In this document: piece after piece, positions 24,589 to 33,752 of the stretch
Numbering within the stretch: the stretch's first letter is position 1
How the letters are laid out: every line of letters begins with the position of its first letter
Assembly (NCBI RefSeq): GCF_040812015.1
Contig: NZ_JBFNXJ010000017.1
Location: forward strand, 28,590-92,589
DNA length: 64,000 nucleotides
Reading direction: 5' to 3'
Origin: Chitinivorax sp. PXF-14
GTDB lineage: Bacteria; Pseudomonadota; Gammaproteobacteria; Burkholderiales; SCOH01
Notes under the pieces: model-generated
Told to the model about the DNA's origin: nothing
The model's input: the letters and a program-made list of their open reading frames with translations, nothing else
The model's database searches: none
Program-made: the position numbers and the translations under genes

Positions 24589-24906
24589 ATGCCTGAGATC
24601 CATGAAGTCGCCACGCTGACATCCAAGGGTCAGATCACGCTGCCCAAGCCCATCCGGCAGGCACTGGGCGTGGACGCCGGCGGAAAAGTGGCCTTCGACC
24701 TGCGCGGAGGCGAAGTCATCGTGACCCGCGCAGACGCCGATCACGAAGACCCGGCCATCGAGGCCTTCCTGGGCCTGCTGGAGGCCGACATTCGGGCCGG
24801 CCGGCACGTCCGGTCCCTGCCGGATGATCTGGCCCGGGCCATGTTGGCGAGTGCCGGCCACACGGTCGATCTCGATGAAGACATCGACGGCGAAGTGGCG
24901 CTCTGA
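24589..24906 (+). CDS. prlF: AbrB-fold antitoxin PrlF (SohA)
   Basis: 105 residues from the ATG at 24589, with TCAGGAGA upstream; longer frames would cross the promoter. N-terminal swapped-hairpin DNA-binding motif TLTSKGQITLPKPIRQALG, typical of AbrB/MazE antitoxins, then an acidic tail (DHEDPAIEAFLGLLEADI...LDEDIDGEV) expected to bind the toxin. The stop overlaps the toxin start by one base (TGATG). It neutralises YhaV and represses the operon, probably through the 24541-24558 palindrome. TA pairs of this type stabilise ICEs. Confidence 0.9.
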   Translation: MPEIHEVATLTSKGQITLPKPIRQALGVDAGGKVAFDLRGGEVIVTRADADHEDPAIEAFLGLLEADIRAGRHVRSLPDDLARAMLASAGHTVDLDEDIDGEVAL

Positions 24907-25367
24907 TGCAGCGGCACGGCTGGACGCTCTTGTTCCACGAGGGCGTGATCGAGCAGTTGCGCAAACTGCAGGCGGCCGCGGAACGGGCCGAACAGAACGA
25001 TCCGCAAGGGTTCGAGGGCAACGCCAACGTCAAGCTGTTTCGGGCGTTGAGCCAGTTGATCATGGAGGTCGTGCCGAGCGATCCCGCGCGCGACGAGTAT
25101 CGCCAGGGCAACACCCTGGGGCCGGCATATCGCCACTGGCGGCGCGCGAAGATCGGGCGGCGATTCCGTCTGTTCTTCCGCTACGACTCCAAGGCGAAGG
25201 CGATTGTGTTCGCCTGGGTCAACGACGAACAAACCCTGCGGTCGGCGGGCAGCAAATCCGACCCCTATGCGGTGTTCGAGAAGATGCTCGGACGTGGCAA
25301 TCCGCCCGACGACTGGGCGGCGCTTGTGGCAACGAGCCAGGGGGATTGGGCATCGAAGGAACGTTGA
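24906..25367 (+). CDS. yhaV: YhaV-family ribonuclease toxin
   Basis: 153 residues, complete. It matches the YhaV pattern: WTLLFHEGVIEQL at the start, SDPARDEYRQGNTLGPAYRHWRRAKI, RRFRLFFRYDSKAKAIVFAWVNDE and a C-terminal GSKSDPYAVFEKML. YhaV is a RelE-superfamily ribosome-associated endoribonuclease inhibited by PrlF. Translationally coupled to prlF. Confidence 0.9.
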   Translation: MQRHGWTLLFHEGVIEQLRKLQAAAERAEQNDPQGFEGNANVKLFRALSQLIMEVVPSDPARDEYRQGNTLGPAYRHWRRAKIGRRFRLFFRYDSKAKAIVFAWVNDEQTLRSAGSKSDPYAVFEKMLGRGNPPDDWAALVATSQGDWASKER

Positions 25368-25483
25368 TTGGATGTCGCACGAAAATTCAAACGATCTTTG
25401 AAAAATCCATGATGGATTCAATCGACGATACCTTGGAACAGGTGCCGAGTGAGAACCCATAGGACGCCCATGAGGTAGCCACC

Positions 25484-25855
25484 ATGAAACCCGCTGCACA
25501 GACCACCTTCGCGGAACGCGCTGGCCGGACGCTGGGCCGGATGTGGCGGGCTTGTGTGCGTCTGGACCGCCAAGCGCACGACTGGTTGGTGGCGCAAGGA
25601 TTGGCGCCTGGTGCCACCCGAGGGGTGTTGTTGATCGTCAAGCTCGTTGCATTCGGCGTGCTGATTTACGTCGCGTTCTGGCTGGCGCTGTTGATCATGT
25701 TCGCCGTGTTTGCGGGTTGGACGGCACGGAACACCGCTCCCGGCGAAGCGGAGGAATGGGCGATCGGCGATCAAGCGGATCACAAGCGCAGTGTTTTCTA
25801 CGATCCAATCAACTACGACGACGATCCAGACCCCCGCTTTGATGATGAGCGGTAG
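25484..25855 (+). CDS. DUF3742 ICE membrane protein
   Basis: 123 residues with one or two membrane helices (LLIVKLVAFGVLIYVAFWLALLIMFAVF, about 48-76) and the typical end YDPINYDDDPDPRFDDE, which marks the DUF3742 family found beside TraG in this ICE class. Function unknown. It runs toward the traG-like gene and the two stops are 5 bases apart. Confidence 0.8.
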   Translation: MKPAAQTTFAERAGRTLGRMWRACVRLDRQAHDWLVAQGLAPGATRGVLLIVKLVAFGVLIYVAFWLALLIMFAVFAGWTARNTAPGEAEEWAIGDQADHKRSVFYDPINYDDDPDPRFDDER

Positions 25856-25859
25856 GTAG

Positions 25860-27377
25860 TTACTTGGCTGCCCGAATCACGGTGCCTGCTCCTCTTGAGC
25901 CGGCTTGGCCTGCTGATTTCGTACCTTCCGACAGTCCCTGAAGTGCATTGCCGGCACGGATGCCCACCCACCCCAGTGCTGTCACCCAAAAACCCGGCAG
26001 CACGATGAACATCGTCGCCATGACGAAGTTCAGCAGCATGTCCCCGAAGGCATTGTTCAGGCCGATCAGGGGATCGAAATTGGTATGCGGCCGGCTCGCG
26101 CCGAACCCCCAGCCATAGAGCGCATCGAGGATCGTGCTGTCGAGCCAGCGCGCGAGCTGGAACCAGAAGTCCACGAAGAACAGCGCGAACTCGACGCAGC
26201 TCACCGCGACCAGGGCCTTCAGCTCGTAGGTGCCGAACAGCAGCACCAGCGGGATGCAGATGACGAGTGCCATCTTGAGCAGCGACAGCACCATGGGCAG
26301 CGCCTGACGGACCACATCCATTGCCGGAAAGAAGCCCAGCGAGCCGACGGCCATCCCGAGGTCGCCGGCACCGCGGGTCACGATGTTGGGCAGCGTCTTC
26401 TCGATCTGGCCGCCGTAGTCGGCATAGACCGCGCCCTGGTTCATCTTCTGCTGCCTGGGCGAGACGACGGCGCGGATCACCGAGTCGTTGACCTCGTTCT
26501 GCGACAGGAACCCCGCCCAGCGGCCGATGCGGGAGAGCAGATCGGGATCGACCTGGGCCAGCAGGCGGGCGCGCAGCCCGCTGTTGCCATCCGACCACCA
26601 CTGCCGGCAGCTCGGATAGCCGCCGCCGCTGTCCACCTGGGCCAGCCCCGCGTCGCGGGTGGCGTCGTAAGGCCAGGCCGTACGAGGCGTGCCCGAATGG
26701 TAAGTGTCGTAGAAGCCGGCTGTGTCGAGGAAATAGCTCGAACCGATCCAGGTGACGTCGTTCATCTGCTCGTCGGAGAGCGCCGGCCGGTTCATGAACA
26801 GCCTGGCGCGAGAAGGCCCATAGCAGTCGTGCACGAAATCGCCGACCTCCTGCGCCAGCACCGGGTCGTTGATGCGGGTGGAATCGACGTCCATGCGCAT
26901 CTGCCGCAGGTCGGTCCCGCAGGGGATCGCCGCCACCGCAGCGCCCGTGACGGCCTTCGAGATGGCGTGCATGAAGAACCACCACACCGGCACCAGCGCG
27001 CTCTGGTTGTTGAGCGTGGTGTAGGCGTTGGACCAGCCGGTGTCCGCCGGCTGCGGAACGCTGACCTGGCACTGGGTGGAGCGGCTCGTATCGAAGCGGA
27101 TCGTGCTCAGATCCACCGGAATGAAGGGGATGCCGGCGAACATGATGACCACGATTGCCACCCAGACGCGGTTCTCGATGCGCATCGAGGACAGCACGCC
27201 CTTGTTGCCCTCGTCCGCGCCTTCGGCCCTCGCCCGCAGCCATTCCTGGATGACGATGGCGACGAACGGCAGCGCGAACACACCGCTGGCGACGAGGATG
27301 TTCCAGATGCCGTTGTTGACCAGCCAGCCCACCAGGGTCAGGTAATACTCCAGGTAGTCGGTCGTGTAGAGGGTCAT
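25860..27377 (-). CDS. TraG-like conjugal transfer inner-membrane protein
   Basis: 505 residues with several membrane helices at the N-terminus (VASGVFALPFVAIVIQEWL, VWVAIVVIMFAGIPFI) and C-terminus (LKMALVICIPLVLLFGTYEL, MATMFIVLPGFWVTALGWVGI), and a long periplasmic middle with conserved Cys. This is the TraG N-terminal family, involved in mating-pair stabilisation. Compared with F TraG (over 900 residues) only the N-terminal domain is present, as usual in this ICE class. Last gene of the transfer run 30,532 to 25,860. Confidence 0.85.
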   Translation of the reverse strand: MTLYTTDYLEYYLTLVGWLVNNGIWNILVASGVFALPFVAIVIQEWLRARAEGADEGNKGVLSSMRIENRVWVAIVVIMFAGIPFIPVDLSTIRFDTSRSTQCQVSVPQPADTGWSNAYTTLNNQSALVPVWWFFMHAISKAVTGAAVAAIPCGTDLRQMRMDVDSTRINDPVLAQEVGDFVHDCYGPSRARLFMNRPALSDEQMNDVTWIGSSYFLDTAGFYDTYHSGTPRTAWPYDATRDAGLAQVDSGGGYPSCRQWWSDGNSGLRARLLAQVDPDLLSRIGRWAGFLSQNEVNDSVIRAVVSPRQQKMNQGAVYADYGGQIEKTLPNIVTRGAGDLGMAVGSLGFFPAMDVVRQALPMVLSLLKMALVICIPLVLLFGTYELKALVAVSCVEFALFFVDFWFQLARWLDSTILDALYGWGFGASRPHTNFDPLIGLNNAFGDMLLNFVMATMFIVLPGFWVTALGWVGIRAGNALQGLSEGTKSAGQAGSRGAGTVIRAAK

Positions 27378-27392
27378 GGCATCCTCCCCGCC

Positions 27393-27746
27393 TCAGCCAT
27401 GAAGCAGCAGCTGGCTGCCTTCGAGCAGTACGATGGTCGTCACGGCCGCGATCTCGACGCGTAGCAGGCGGTGATGCGTCTCGGCCTCCGGCTCGCGTTG
27501 CAGCAGGCGCCGACGCATCCACCACCACCCATAGGCCGTCGCTGCGTAGAGAAGCAACCGCCAGACGAGGAAGTGGGCGGAATGCGCGTGCAGCCAGCGC
27601 TCCCAGCCGTCGATGCTGCCGACGACATGAATGCCGGCGACGTTCACGGCGACTGCGATTCCGGCCACCAGCAGCGTCCACAGCAGGGCGATACCCACGC
27701 GACGATTGAACAGCCACGCGGGCCACAGCCAGGTCCGGCCTATCAT
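27393..27746 (-). CDS. Small ICE membrane protein of unknown function
   Basis: 117 residues, about three membrane helices (VGIALLWTLLVAGIAVAVNVAG; FLVWRLLLYAATAYGWWW; VEIAAVTTIVLLEGSQLLL). Its ATG overlaps the stop of the upstream TIGR03755-like gene (ATGA), so it is translationally coupled. I do not recognise a named family; conserved position between TIGR03755 and traG suggests an accessory of the transfer apparatus. Confidence 0.7.
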   Translation of the reverse strand: MIGRTWLWPAWLFNRRVGIALLWTLLVAGIAVAVNVAGIHVVGSIDGWERWLHAHSAHFLVWRLLLYAATAYGWWWMRRRLLQREPEAETHHRLLRVEIAAVTTIVLLEGSQLLLHG

Positions 27747-29143
27747 GGCGCACCCCGAGGTTTCTGAACCTCCTTGAGCCGGTCGCGCGTGGTGTCGCCC
27801 TCGAAGATGCCGCGCGAGCCGCCGGCGCGCGTGCCGTGGCGCTGGACGATGGCCATCGCGGAGTTGCCCGCCAGCGTGCGCCGCAATTCGAGTTCAGTCT
27901 TGAGATTGTTGATCTCCTGCTCCAGCGCGCCGTTCTCCTGATCGACCGCCTTCACGGCCAGCTCGTTGGCCGCGACGTTGGGCTCCTTCTTGCCGGTCAG
28001 CAGTGTCCGCTGCAACAGCAGGGCCTTCTCCAGCACGCTGGACAGCGCCGCCTCCGACGCCAGGCGCTTGCCCAGCAGATCCTGATCGGGCTCGTCGCGC
28101 AAAGCCTCGATCACGCCGCGGGTGATCGGCAGCGAGTTGCTGCCGGCCGCTTCCAGGTTCGCCACCGTCGTTGGCTTGGCGCCGGTCACCAGTTCCTGCA
28201 ACGCCTGCAGCTTGGTCTCGTACTCCTCCTGGATCACCGGAGTGAGCCCGACACCGGGCGTGGTCTGGGTCTTGGTGCAGCTTTCGCAGGTGCGCTGCTC
28301 ACGCTCGCCCAGCACGCGCGTCGCCCAGGCTGCAGCCGCACCAGGCGAGGACCAGGTCTGGCAGGTCAGCCGGTTGCCGCAGGTGGCGCGAGAGATCGAC
28401 GAGGTGTCCGTCACACTGCGCCCGTTGAGCAGGTTGTAGCCTGCGCGCGTCACGTCACCCACCACCTTGATCGACCCCTGGCCCGAGCCGCCCGCGTTGC
28501 CGCCGCCGACCCAGGGCACGCCGTTGTTGCCCCTGTTCGACTCGGCCTGTTCGACGGCCGACACGGCATCGGTGCTGTTGATCGCATCGCGCAGCGCCAT
28601 GCCCTCGGCAAGCTGGTCCCAGCCGGCCTGGCCGCCCGCCATGTCCGCCAGACGGTTGGCGATAGCCCGGCAGGTCATCTTCGAACGGTCGAAATCCAGG
28701 CGGGCCTGCAGGACACCGTTGGTGAGCAGGTTGTAGAGGCCCGGATCGGCGCGCTGGATGATCAGCGCCGGCAGCGACGCCACGGCACTGGTGGCGTTTT
28801 GGATCACGGTACTCATGATCGCCTGGAAGCCGTTGGTGATGCCGTTGAGCTGGTTCTGCAGCGTGGTCGTGATGCTCATGTTTCCGCAGATCAGGTTGCT
28901 GTTCCAGCCGATCCCGACGCCGATGCTCTGCATGTTCCCCGCGCCGCCCATGGACACGGCCCGGCCGCCACCGATGCTGTAGAGCACGTCGTCGCCGATG
29001 ACGCTGCCGTTCACGCTGACGCTGCTGGGATCGATGCGGGTCTGTGCCCAGGCGACACCGGCCGCCGTTACGGCACAGGCGAGCGCGACGGCCAGGGTGT
29101 TGGGCTTGGTCCGCCGAGCAAAGCGGGAAATGAGTGCTTTCAT
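27743..29143 (-). CDS. Integrating conjugative element protein, TIGR03755-like (TraH-like position)
   Basis: 466 residues from the ATG at 29143 (GAGGTG upstream). It has a Sec signal peptide (LAVALACAVTAAGVAWAQ) and a long secreted body with conserved Cys (LICGNMS, KMTCRA, ATCGNRLTCQTW, CESCTK) and a C-terminal coiled coil (KAVDQENGALEQEINNLKTE). Family assignment (TIGR03755, PFL_4711 type) is from memory of ICE gene order and features. Likely periplasmic pilus-assembly factor whose disulfides may depend on the DsbA-like protein at 36,740. Confidence 0.75.
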   Translation of the reverse strand: MKALISRFARRTKPNTLAVALACAVTAAGVAWAQTRIDPSSVSVNGSVIGDDVLYSIGGGRAVSMGGAGNMQSIGVGIGWNSNLICGNMSITTTLQNQLNGITNGFQAIMSTVIQNATSAVASLPALIIQRADPGLYNLLTNGVLQARLDFDRSKMTCRAIANRLADMAGGQAGWDQLAEGMALRDAINSTDAVSAVEQAESNRGNNGVPWVGGGNAGGSGQGSIKVVGDVTRAGYNLLNGRSVTDTSSISRATCGNRLTCQTWSSPGAAAAWATRVLGEREQRTCESCTKTQTTPGVGLTPVIQEEYETKLQALQELVTGAKPTTVANLEAAGSNSLPITRGVIEALRDEPDQDLLGKRLASEAALSSVLEKALLLQRTLLTGKKEPNVAANELAVKAVDQENGALEQEINNLKTELELRRTLAGNSAMAIVQRHGTRAGGSRGIFEGDTTRDRLKEVQKPRGAP

Positions 29144-29153
29144 CGGAGACACC

Positions 29154-30104
29154 TCACTGGAAATCAACGCTGCCAAGGAAGACCTGCCCCCGGCGCTGGC
29201 AACAGGCATAGGGCCGCCACAGTGCCCAGGCGTAGTCGCCCTGCCGGGCCTGCACCCGTGTATTGCTGTGCGGGAAGACCGCGCAGGAGGCCGAGAGCGT
29301 CGGCGTCAGCTCCTGCCACTTGCCGGTCGATGCGTCGGTCTCGACAAGCGCGCCGGCCGGCCAGTAGCCATCGCGCGCTGTCGCGAGCAGCGGCTGATAG
29401 ACGTGCGGCTGGGCGCGGCGGGTCACGATGTCGCCCGCACGCTGCGCGACCACGGCACCGCTCTTGTAGTCGTCGGTCTGGTGCAGGAAGCCACCGCGCG
29501 GATAGACGTTGCCCCACAGGTTCAGCGTCGTGCGGCCGCCGATCTCGCGCATGCCGGGGACCAGCGCCTCCGGGTACACCATCTCGGGGACGTTGTAGCG
29601 CCAGGCCAGCGTGTCGAGGGTGCTCAGCAAGTACGGCATGAAGGCCGTGCCTGCACCCTGGCAGGCATAGCCAGAAGCGCTGGCGAACTGGCTGAACACC
29701 GAACCGGCGGGATGCCCGATCACGTCGGCGTTCTTGAACTTGGCCAGGTTGTTCTCGTTGTCATGGTTGGTCGTGCCATCGCCACCGGCGCGGGCTGTGG
29801 GATTGGGCATGCTCATCGCCCGCACTTCCACCCACGGGTTCTCGCCGGTGTTCGAGTAGCTCGACACCACGGCATCGGGAACGTAGTGGCGGACCTTGAC
29901 CGAGGTGCGTACCGAGCAGCCGAACATGGTGCAGAACAACCAGTAGCAGATGCCGACGACGCGGTACTCCAGGCAATTCGGTGATGCGGCCGACGAGACG
30001 ATGGTGGCGGTGTTCAAGGCGAAGGTCGAAGTGGCGCCAGTCAGCAGCACCGAGGCGATGGCGAAGCGCGCGCGGCGTGAGGACGCCGACAGCAGGCGGT
30101 TCAT
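29154..30104 (-). CDS. Integrating conjugative element protein, TIGR03756 / TraU-like
   Basis: 316 residues from the ATG at 30104, which overlaps the upstream stop by 4 bases. Signal peptide (FAIASVLLTGATSTFALN) and Cys-rich secreted body (PNCLEYRVVGICYWLFCTMFGC, YACQGAG, CAVF, ACCQRRGQVF). The pattern matches the TraU-related pilus assembly and DNA transfer proteins of this ICE family (TIGR03756, recalled). Confidence 0.78.
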   Translation of the reverse strand: MNRLLSASSRRARFAIASVLLTGATSTFALNTATIVSSAASPNCLEYRVVGICYWLFCTMFGCSVRTSVKVRHYVPDAVVSSYSNTGENPWVEVRAMSMPNPTARAGGDGTTNHDNENNLAKFKNADVIGHPAGSVFSQFASASGYACQGAGTAFMPYLLSTLDTLAWRYNVPEMVYPEALVPGMREIGGRTTLNLWGNVYPRGGFLHQTDDYKSGAVVAQRAGDIVTRRAQPHVYQPLLATARDGYWPAGALVETDASTGKWQELTPTLSASCAVFPHSNTRVQARQGDYAWALWRPYACCQRRGQVFLGSVDFQ

Positions 30105-30532
30105 GGCTGCGCCCTCCGATGGGCTTCGATGCGTGCCACGGCCCGGGCGACGTCCGGTTCGCCGTAGACCACATAGCGTCGATCGACCACCACCGCAGGA
30201 ATCTTGGTGATGCCTATGCCCCACGCGTCGACAACGCCCTGGTAGGCCGTCCGGATCTGGCACTGCAGTTCGGTGCCGCCTTGTCTCAGGCGTAGCTGGA
30301 CGATGGGCGCGGCTTGGCTCGGGTCGGAAGGCAGCCCGGAGGCCAGTTCGGCTTCGAGTCGCGCGGGGGCGTCGAGCAGGATGCGCCGGTCCGCGTCACC
30401 GGCGACGGGATGTGCCCGGTCGGTGATGACCCAGGTTTCCGCAGCAGAAGTGCTCGGGAAGAAGATCTCCACAGCGACGGAAGCCGCGAGCAGTATCTGT
30501 CGGGAGGAAATGCGTAAAGGAAGGGGGTGCAT
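30101..30532 (-). CDS. Integrating conjugative element protein, TIGR03757-like (TrbC/TraW type)
   Basis: 143 residues. Signal peptide followed by a thioredoxin-like small domain with the IPAVVVDRRYVVYG strand pair characteristic of TrbC/TIGR03757 proteins of conjugative elements. First gene of the right-hand transfer run and directly next to cargo 1; its upstream region to 30,656 shows no gene. Confidence 0.75.
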   Translation of the reverse strand: MHPLPLRISSRQILLAASVAVEIFFPSTSAAETWVITDRAHPVAGDADRRILLDAPARLEAELASGLPSDPSQAAPIVQLRLRQGGTELQCQIRTAYQGVVDAWGIGITKIPAVVVDRRYVVYGEPDVARAVARIEAHRRAQP

Positions 30533-30656
30533 GGCACGCCACTCCGGAGTTCATGATTCCGGTAGTGCAGCGCATGCGATTCGCTGTGGCGACAAGGAAT
30601 GGGAAACGATACTTGCCCGGTTTCAACCGTTCTACTGGGTGAAGATGGCGTCCGAA

Positions 30657-31613
30657 TCAAGTGGAAACGGGCTCGGCATCATCGTCACCCGCTCCGCGAA
30701 ACGACTTCGGCGTACGTCCGAAATAACGACTAAAGGCAGCACTGAAATTGGCAGGATGTTCGTAGCCGACCGCATAGGCGGTCTGGGCCACGCGCACCCC
30801 GGATGCCAGCAGCGTCCATGCCTGCCGCATGCGCGACTGCAGCAGATACCGCGCGGGTGTGATCCCAAACAGTTTCCGGAAGCCATGCTTGAAGGCATGC
30901 TCGTTGAGCCCGACAGCCATCGACATGGAAGGGACCGTCAGGCGACGGTCCATGTGCGTGTGCATCAACTCACGGGCGCGTGTCAGTCTTTCGATGGTTG
31001 GACAATCAAGGCCGGAAGATGCGGACTGCGCCACTGCCGACAGTGGACGCAGGATCTCCGCAGCCAGGGTCAGCGCCGCGATCTGGCGATCCACCGGTGA
31101 CATGACCTCCAGCGTGAGCAAGGGGCGCAGCAAGGCCCGGCACCACGGCTCGATCGGTCGCTCACCCAAAAGTACAACGCCTTCTCCGCTGACGAACCTG
31201 CCTGCAGCATCGTCCCCCAGATAACGTTCGAGCGCCTGCGCAGAGAACACCAGGCGCAACTGCCGGGCGGTCACGCCCGCCAGAAAACGCCGCTCGCCCG
31301 TACTTGACGCGAATGCGGCAAGCGTGGCTCGGCCAGCACCGAACCGCAGTGCCGGCCCTCGGCGCGCCACGTAGCCGGATTCCCCGGCCAGGCCGAAGGT
31401 GGCCACGAGCGTCGTTCCGGAACCGCTTTGCGCCGCCTCCTCGGCCAGGTCGCGGTGCGGGCGGTATTCGGATCGCACCACGGTCAGTCCATCGCCCAGA
31501 GGCGTGTGATCTGCCCAGCATGTCCCGTAACCGGCGGGCAAGGCCACGCGGCTCGCTCCCGCTATCGCAGTCGGGGTGCGTGCCACCTCATCGATGCGCG
31601 CCCGGCAAAGCAT
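30657..31613 (-). CDS. AraC-family regulator, PchR-like
   Basis: 318 residues. A C-terminal double helix-turn-helix of the AraC type (LTVPSMSMAVGLNEHAFKHGFRKLFGITPARYLLQSRMRQAWTLL and ANFSAAFSRYFGRTPKSFR) is preceded by a ligand domain resembling PchR, the siderophore-responsive activator of the pyochelin system. Divergent from the TonB receptor gene with 126 bases between starts; a direct repeat there is its likely binding site. Probably activates the uptake operon when the ferric or metal ligand is present; ligand unknown. Confidence 0.85.
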   Translation of the reverse strand: MLCRARIDEVARTPTAIAGASRVALPAGYGTCWADHTPLGDGLTVVRSEYRPHRDLAEEAAQSGSGTTLVATFGLAGESGYVARRGPALRFGAGRATLAAFASSTGERRFLAGVTARQLRLVFSAQALERYLGDDAAGRFVSGEGVVLLGERPIEPWCRALLRPLLTLEVMSPVDRQIAALTLAAEILRPLSAVAQSASSGLDCPTIERLTRARELMHTHMDRRLTVPSMSMAVGLNEHAFKHGFRKLFGITPARYLLQSRMRQAWTLLASGVRVAQTAYAVGYEHPANFSAAFSRYFGRTPKSFRGAGDDDAEPVST

Positions 31614-31631
31614 CGCCCGACTCCTCCGGTA

Positions 31632-31669
31632 CTCCCGATCGCATACGAATTTCTCCCGATTTCATTCGA
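31632..31669 (+). promoter_or_regulatory. 17-bp direct repeat with 21-bp period, likely AraC/PchR-type operator
   Basis: CTCCCGATNNCATNCGA occurs at 31632-31648 and again at 31653-31669 with 14 of 17 bases identical. The 21-base period is two helical turns, as expected for tandem AraC-type half-sites, and the pair sits between the divergent starts just upstream of the receptor promoter. Confidence 0.65.
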
Positions 31670-31674
31670 TCCTA

Positions 31675-31693
31675 CATGAGATTAATTCTTATT
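31675..31693 (+). promoter_or_regulatory. Weak Fur-box-like sequence
   Basis: CATGAGATTAATTCTTATT matches 11 of 19 positions of the Fur consensus. It lies right after the direct repeat and over the likely receptor promoter, where Fur would act. An AT-rich promoter can match by chance. Confidence 0.3.
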
Positions 31694-31739
31694 TGGCCAT
31701 AACATGCCTGTCATTGCAAATGCTTGAAGGAATCGAGAA

Positions 31740-33737
31740 ATGCACAGACTCTCGCGTTGCGACGCCGGCCTGCTGGCGCTCCTTATGGGCGCCAGTCAGT
31801 CCGTCTGGTCGCAGGATGCCGTGGAGCTTCCCGCCGTCACGGTGACGGTCAACAAACAGTCCCAGGCGCTGGAGCGCGTACCCGCCAGCATCACCGTCTT
31901 CGATGGCGACGAGCTGGAGATGGTTGGAGCGCGCGGCCTGTCCGACGTCACTGCGATGACACCCGGCTTCGCAGCCCAGCCGATATTGGGGCAGTCTGGC
32001 GTGCAGCCGCCGGTAGTTCGTGGCCTGACCGCCAACGTCATCTCGTTTTCGTCGTCGGCCGTGCTCGCGGTGGATGGCGTGGCGACGCTCCGCGGCCAGG
32101 GCTTCGACGACGGCCTGCTCGGTGTCGAACGGGTCGAAATCCTGCGCGGGCCGCAATCCACGCTCTACGGGCGTAACGCGGAAGCCGGCGTGATCAATAT
32201 CGTCACGCGCAAGCCGGGCAACGACCCGTATGCCCTGGTCTCGCTCGACCTGGGCAGCCGCGACAAGCAGGCGCTGCGCTTCGACGCCAGCCGCGCGCTG
32301 GTGCAGGACACGCTCTATCTCGGCGTAGCCGGTGAGTTCGCACGGCAGGACGGATTCATCGACAACACCTATACCGGAAAGACCGAGGACGATCGCGAAC
32401 GCCACAGCGGCAGGCTCGTGCTGCGCTGGACACCGGATGCGCGCACCGACATCGCATTGCGCCTCGCCCAACGCGAATACGACGACGGCGGTTCGAACTG
32501 GGGACCCACGGGCGGCCCGCGCGAAACGGTCCGCTCCGGAACGGAGAGCTGGAACCGGACCAAGTCGCGTACCGCATCGCTGGATGTTTCGCATGAACTG
32601 GCCTCCGGCCTGCGCCTGCGTTCAATCACGGCCAACAACGAGCACTTCGACCGGATTCTGCAGGACTATGATTTCCAGCCGGCGGACCGGATGCACCTGG
32701 GCCGCGACCACCGATTCCAGACTCTCTCGCAGGAGTTCCGGCTCGAAGGCAAGCTGGGCGCCAGCACCTGGCTCGCCGGCCTTTACCTCGACCGCGACGA
32801 CAACGAGCTCAACTTCGAGAACAAGACGCCGCTGGCCCTGACGCGCGCCGCCTCGACGCAGAAGGGAAGTTCGGGCGCCTTGTTCACCCATTGGGCGATT
32901 CCGCTCGCCGAACACTGGTCGCTGGAGGCCGGCGCTCGCATCGAGCGCGACGAATTCCGCTTCAGGCTGGCCGAAGGGAACGAGCAGACGCGCGACTGGA
33001 CGCGGCTCTCCCCCAAGCTGGCCGTGCAGTACCAATGGCAGCCCCAGACGCAGATCTACGCCAGCGTGGCGGACGGTTTCCGCGCCGGCGGCTTCAACAC
33101 CTTCGCACCCGAAACCTACCGAAGCTATGAGCCGGAAAAGCTGCGCGCCTACGAACTGGGCATCAAGGGCACGCTCCTGAACCGCCGCCTGCGCTACAGC
33201 GCCGCCGTGTATCGCATGGACATCGACGACATGCAGGTGCAGCAGATGGGTCCGGTGCTTGGGCAAATATTCATTACCAATGCCGCCACGGCGCGATCGA
33301 CCGGCGCGGAGGCCGAGCTGCGCTGGCTCCTCGGCGCCGGCTGGCAGCTTCAGGCGGCGCTCGGGCTGAACCGCACCCGTTTCCGCGAATTCAAGGATGG
33401 CGCCAACGACTACGCCGGCAACCGGAATCCGTTCGCGCCCGACATCAACGGACACCTCGGCCTGCGCTACGACGCGCCGGGCGGCTGGTACGCGCAGGCG
33501 CAGGTCGCCGGTTACGGCAAGGTCTATGTAGATGCCGCCAACACGGCAGCCTACCGGCGGCCCGGTTACGGTGTCGTCAACCTGGCCGCCGGCTACGCGT
33601 GGGGGCACACGGAGCTAACTGCCTACGTCAACAACGCCGCCGACAAACAGTACGACACCGTCGGCTTTCCGAGCGGAACCATCACCATCTACAGTCCGCC
33701 GCGCGAATTCGGGTTGCGGCTGAACTGGCGTCTTTGA
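31740..33737 (+). CDS. TonB-dependent outer-membrane receptor (FyuA-like siderophore type)
   Basis: 665 residues: signal peptide, a TonB-box-like segment (LPAVTVTVNK), plug domain (RVPASITVFDGDELEMVGARGLSDV, GLLGVERVEILRGPQSTLYGRNAEAGVINIVTRKP) and a 22-strand barrel with the usual late motif GFRAGGFNTFAPETYRSYEPEKL. Similar in feel to the FyuA/pesticin receptor group that takes up yersiniabactin-like ligands. Start at 31740 is preceded by a weak site (GAGAA). First of three genes (receptor, methyltransferase, permease), all tightly spaced. Confidence 0.88.
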   Translation: MHRLSRCDAGLLALLMGASQSVWSQDAVELPAVTVTVNKQSQALERVPASITVFDGDELEMVGARGLSDVTAMTPGFAAQPILGQSGVQPPVVRGLTANVISFSSSAVLAVDGVATLRGQGFDDGLLGVERVEILRGPQSTLYGRNAEAGVINIVTRKPGNDPYALVSLDLGSRDKQALRFDASRALVQDTLYLGVAGEFARQDGFIDNTYTGKTEDDRERHSGRLVLRWTPDARTDIALRLAQREYDDGGSNWGPTGGPRETVRSGTESWNRTKSRTASLDVSHELASGLRLRSITANNEHFDRILQDYDFQPADRMHLGRDHRFQTLSQEFRLEGKLGASTWLAGLYLDRDDNELNFENKTPLALTRAASTQKGSSGALFTHWAIPLAEHWSLEAGARIERDEFRFRLAEGNEQTRDWTRLSPKLAVQYQWQPQTQIYASVADGFRAGGFNTFAPETYRSYEPEKLRAYELGIKGTLLNRRLRYSAAVYRMDIDDMQVQQMGPVLGQIFITNAATARSTGAEAELRWLLGAGWQLQAALGLNRTRFREFKDGANDYAGNRNPFAPDINGHLGLRYDAPGGWYAQAQVAGYGKVYVDAANTAAYRRPGYGVVNLAAGYAWGHTELTAYVNNAADKQYDTVGFPSGTITIYSPPREFGLRLNWRL

Positions 33738-33752
33738 AACGGGAACGACAAC

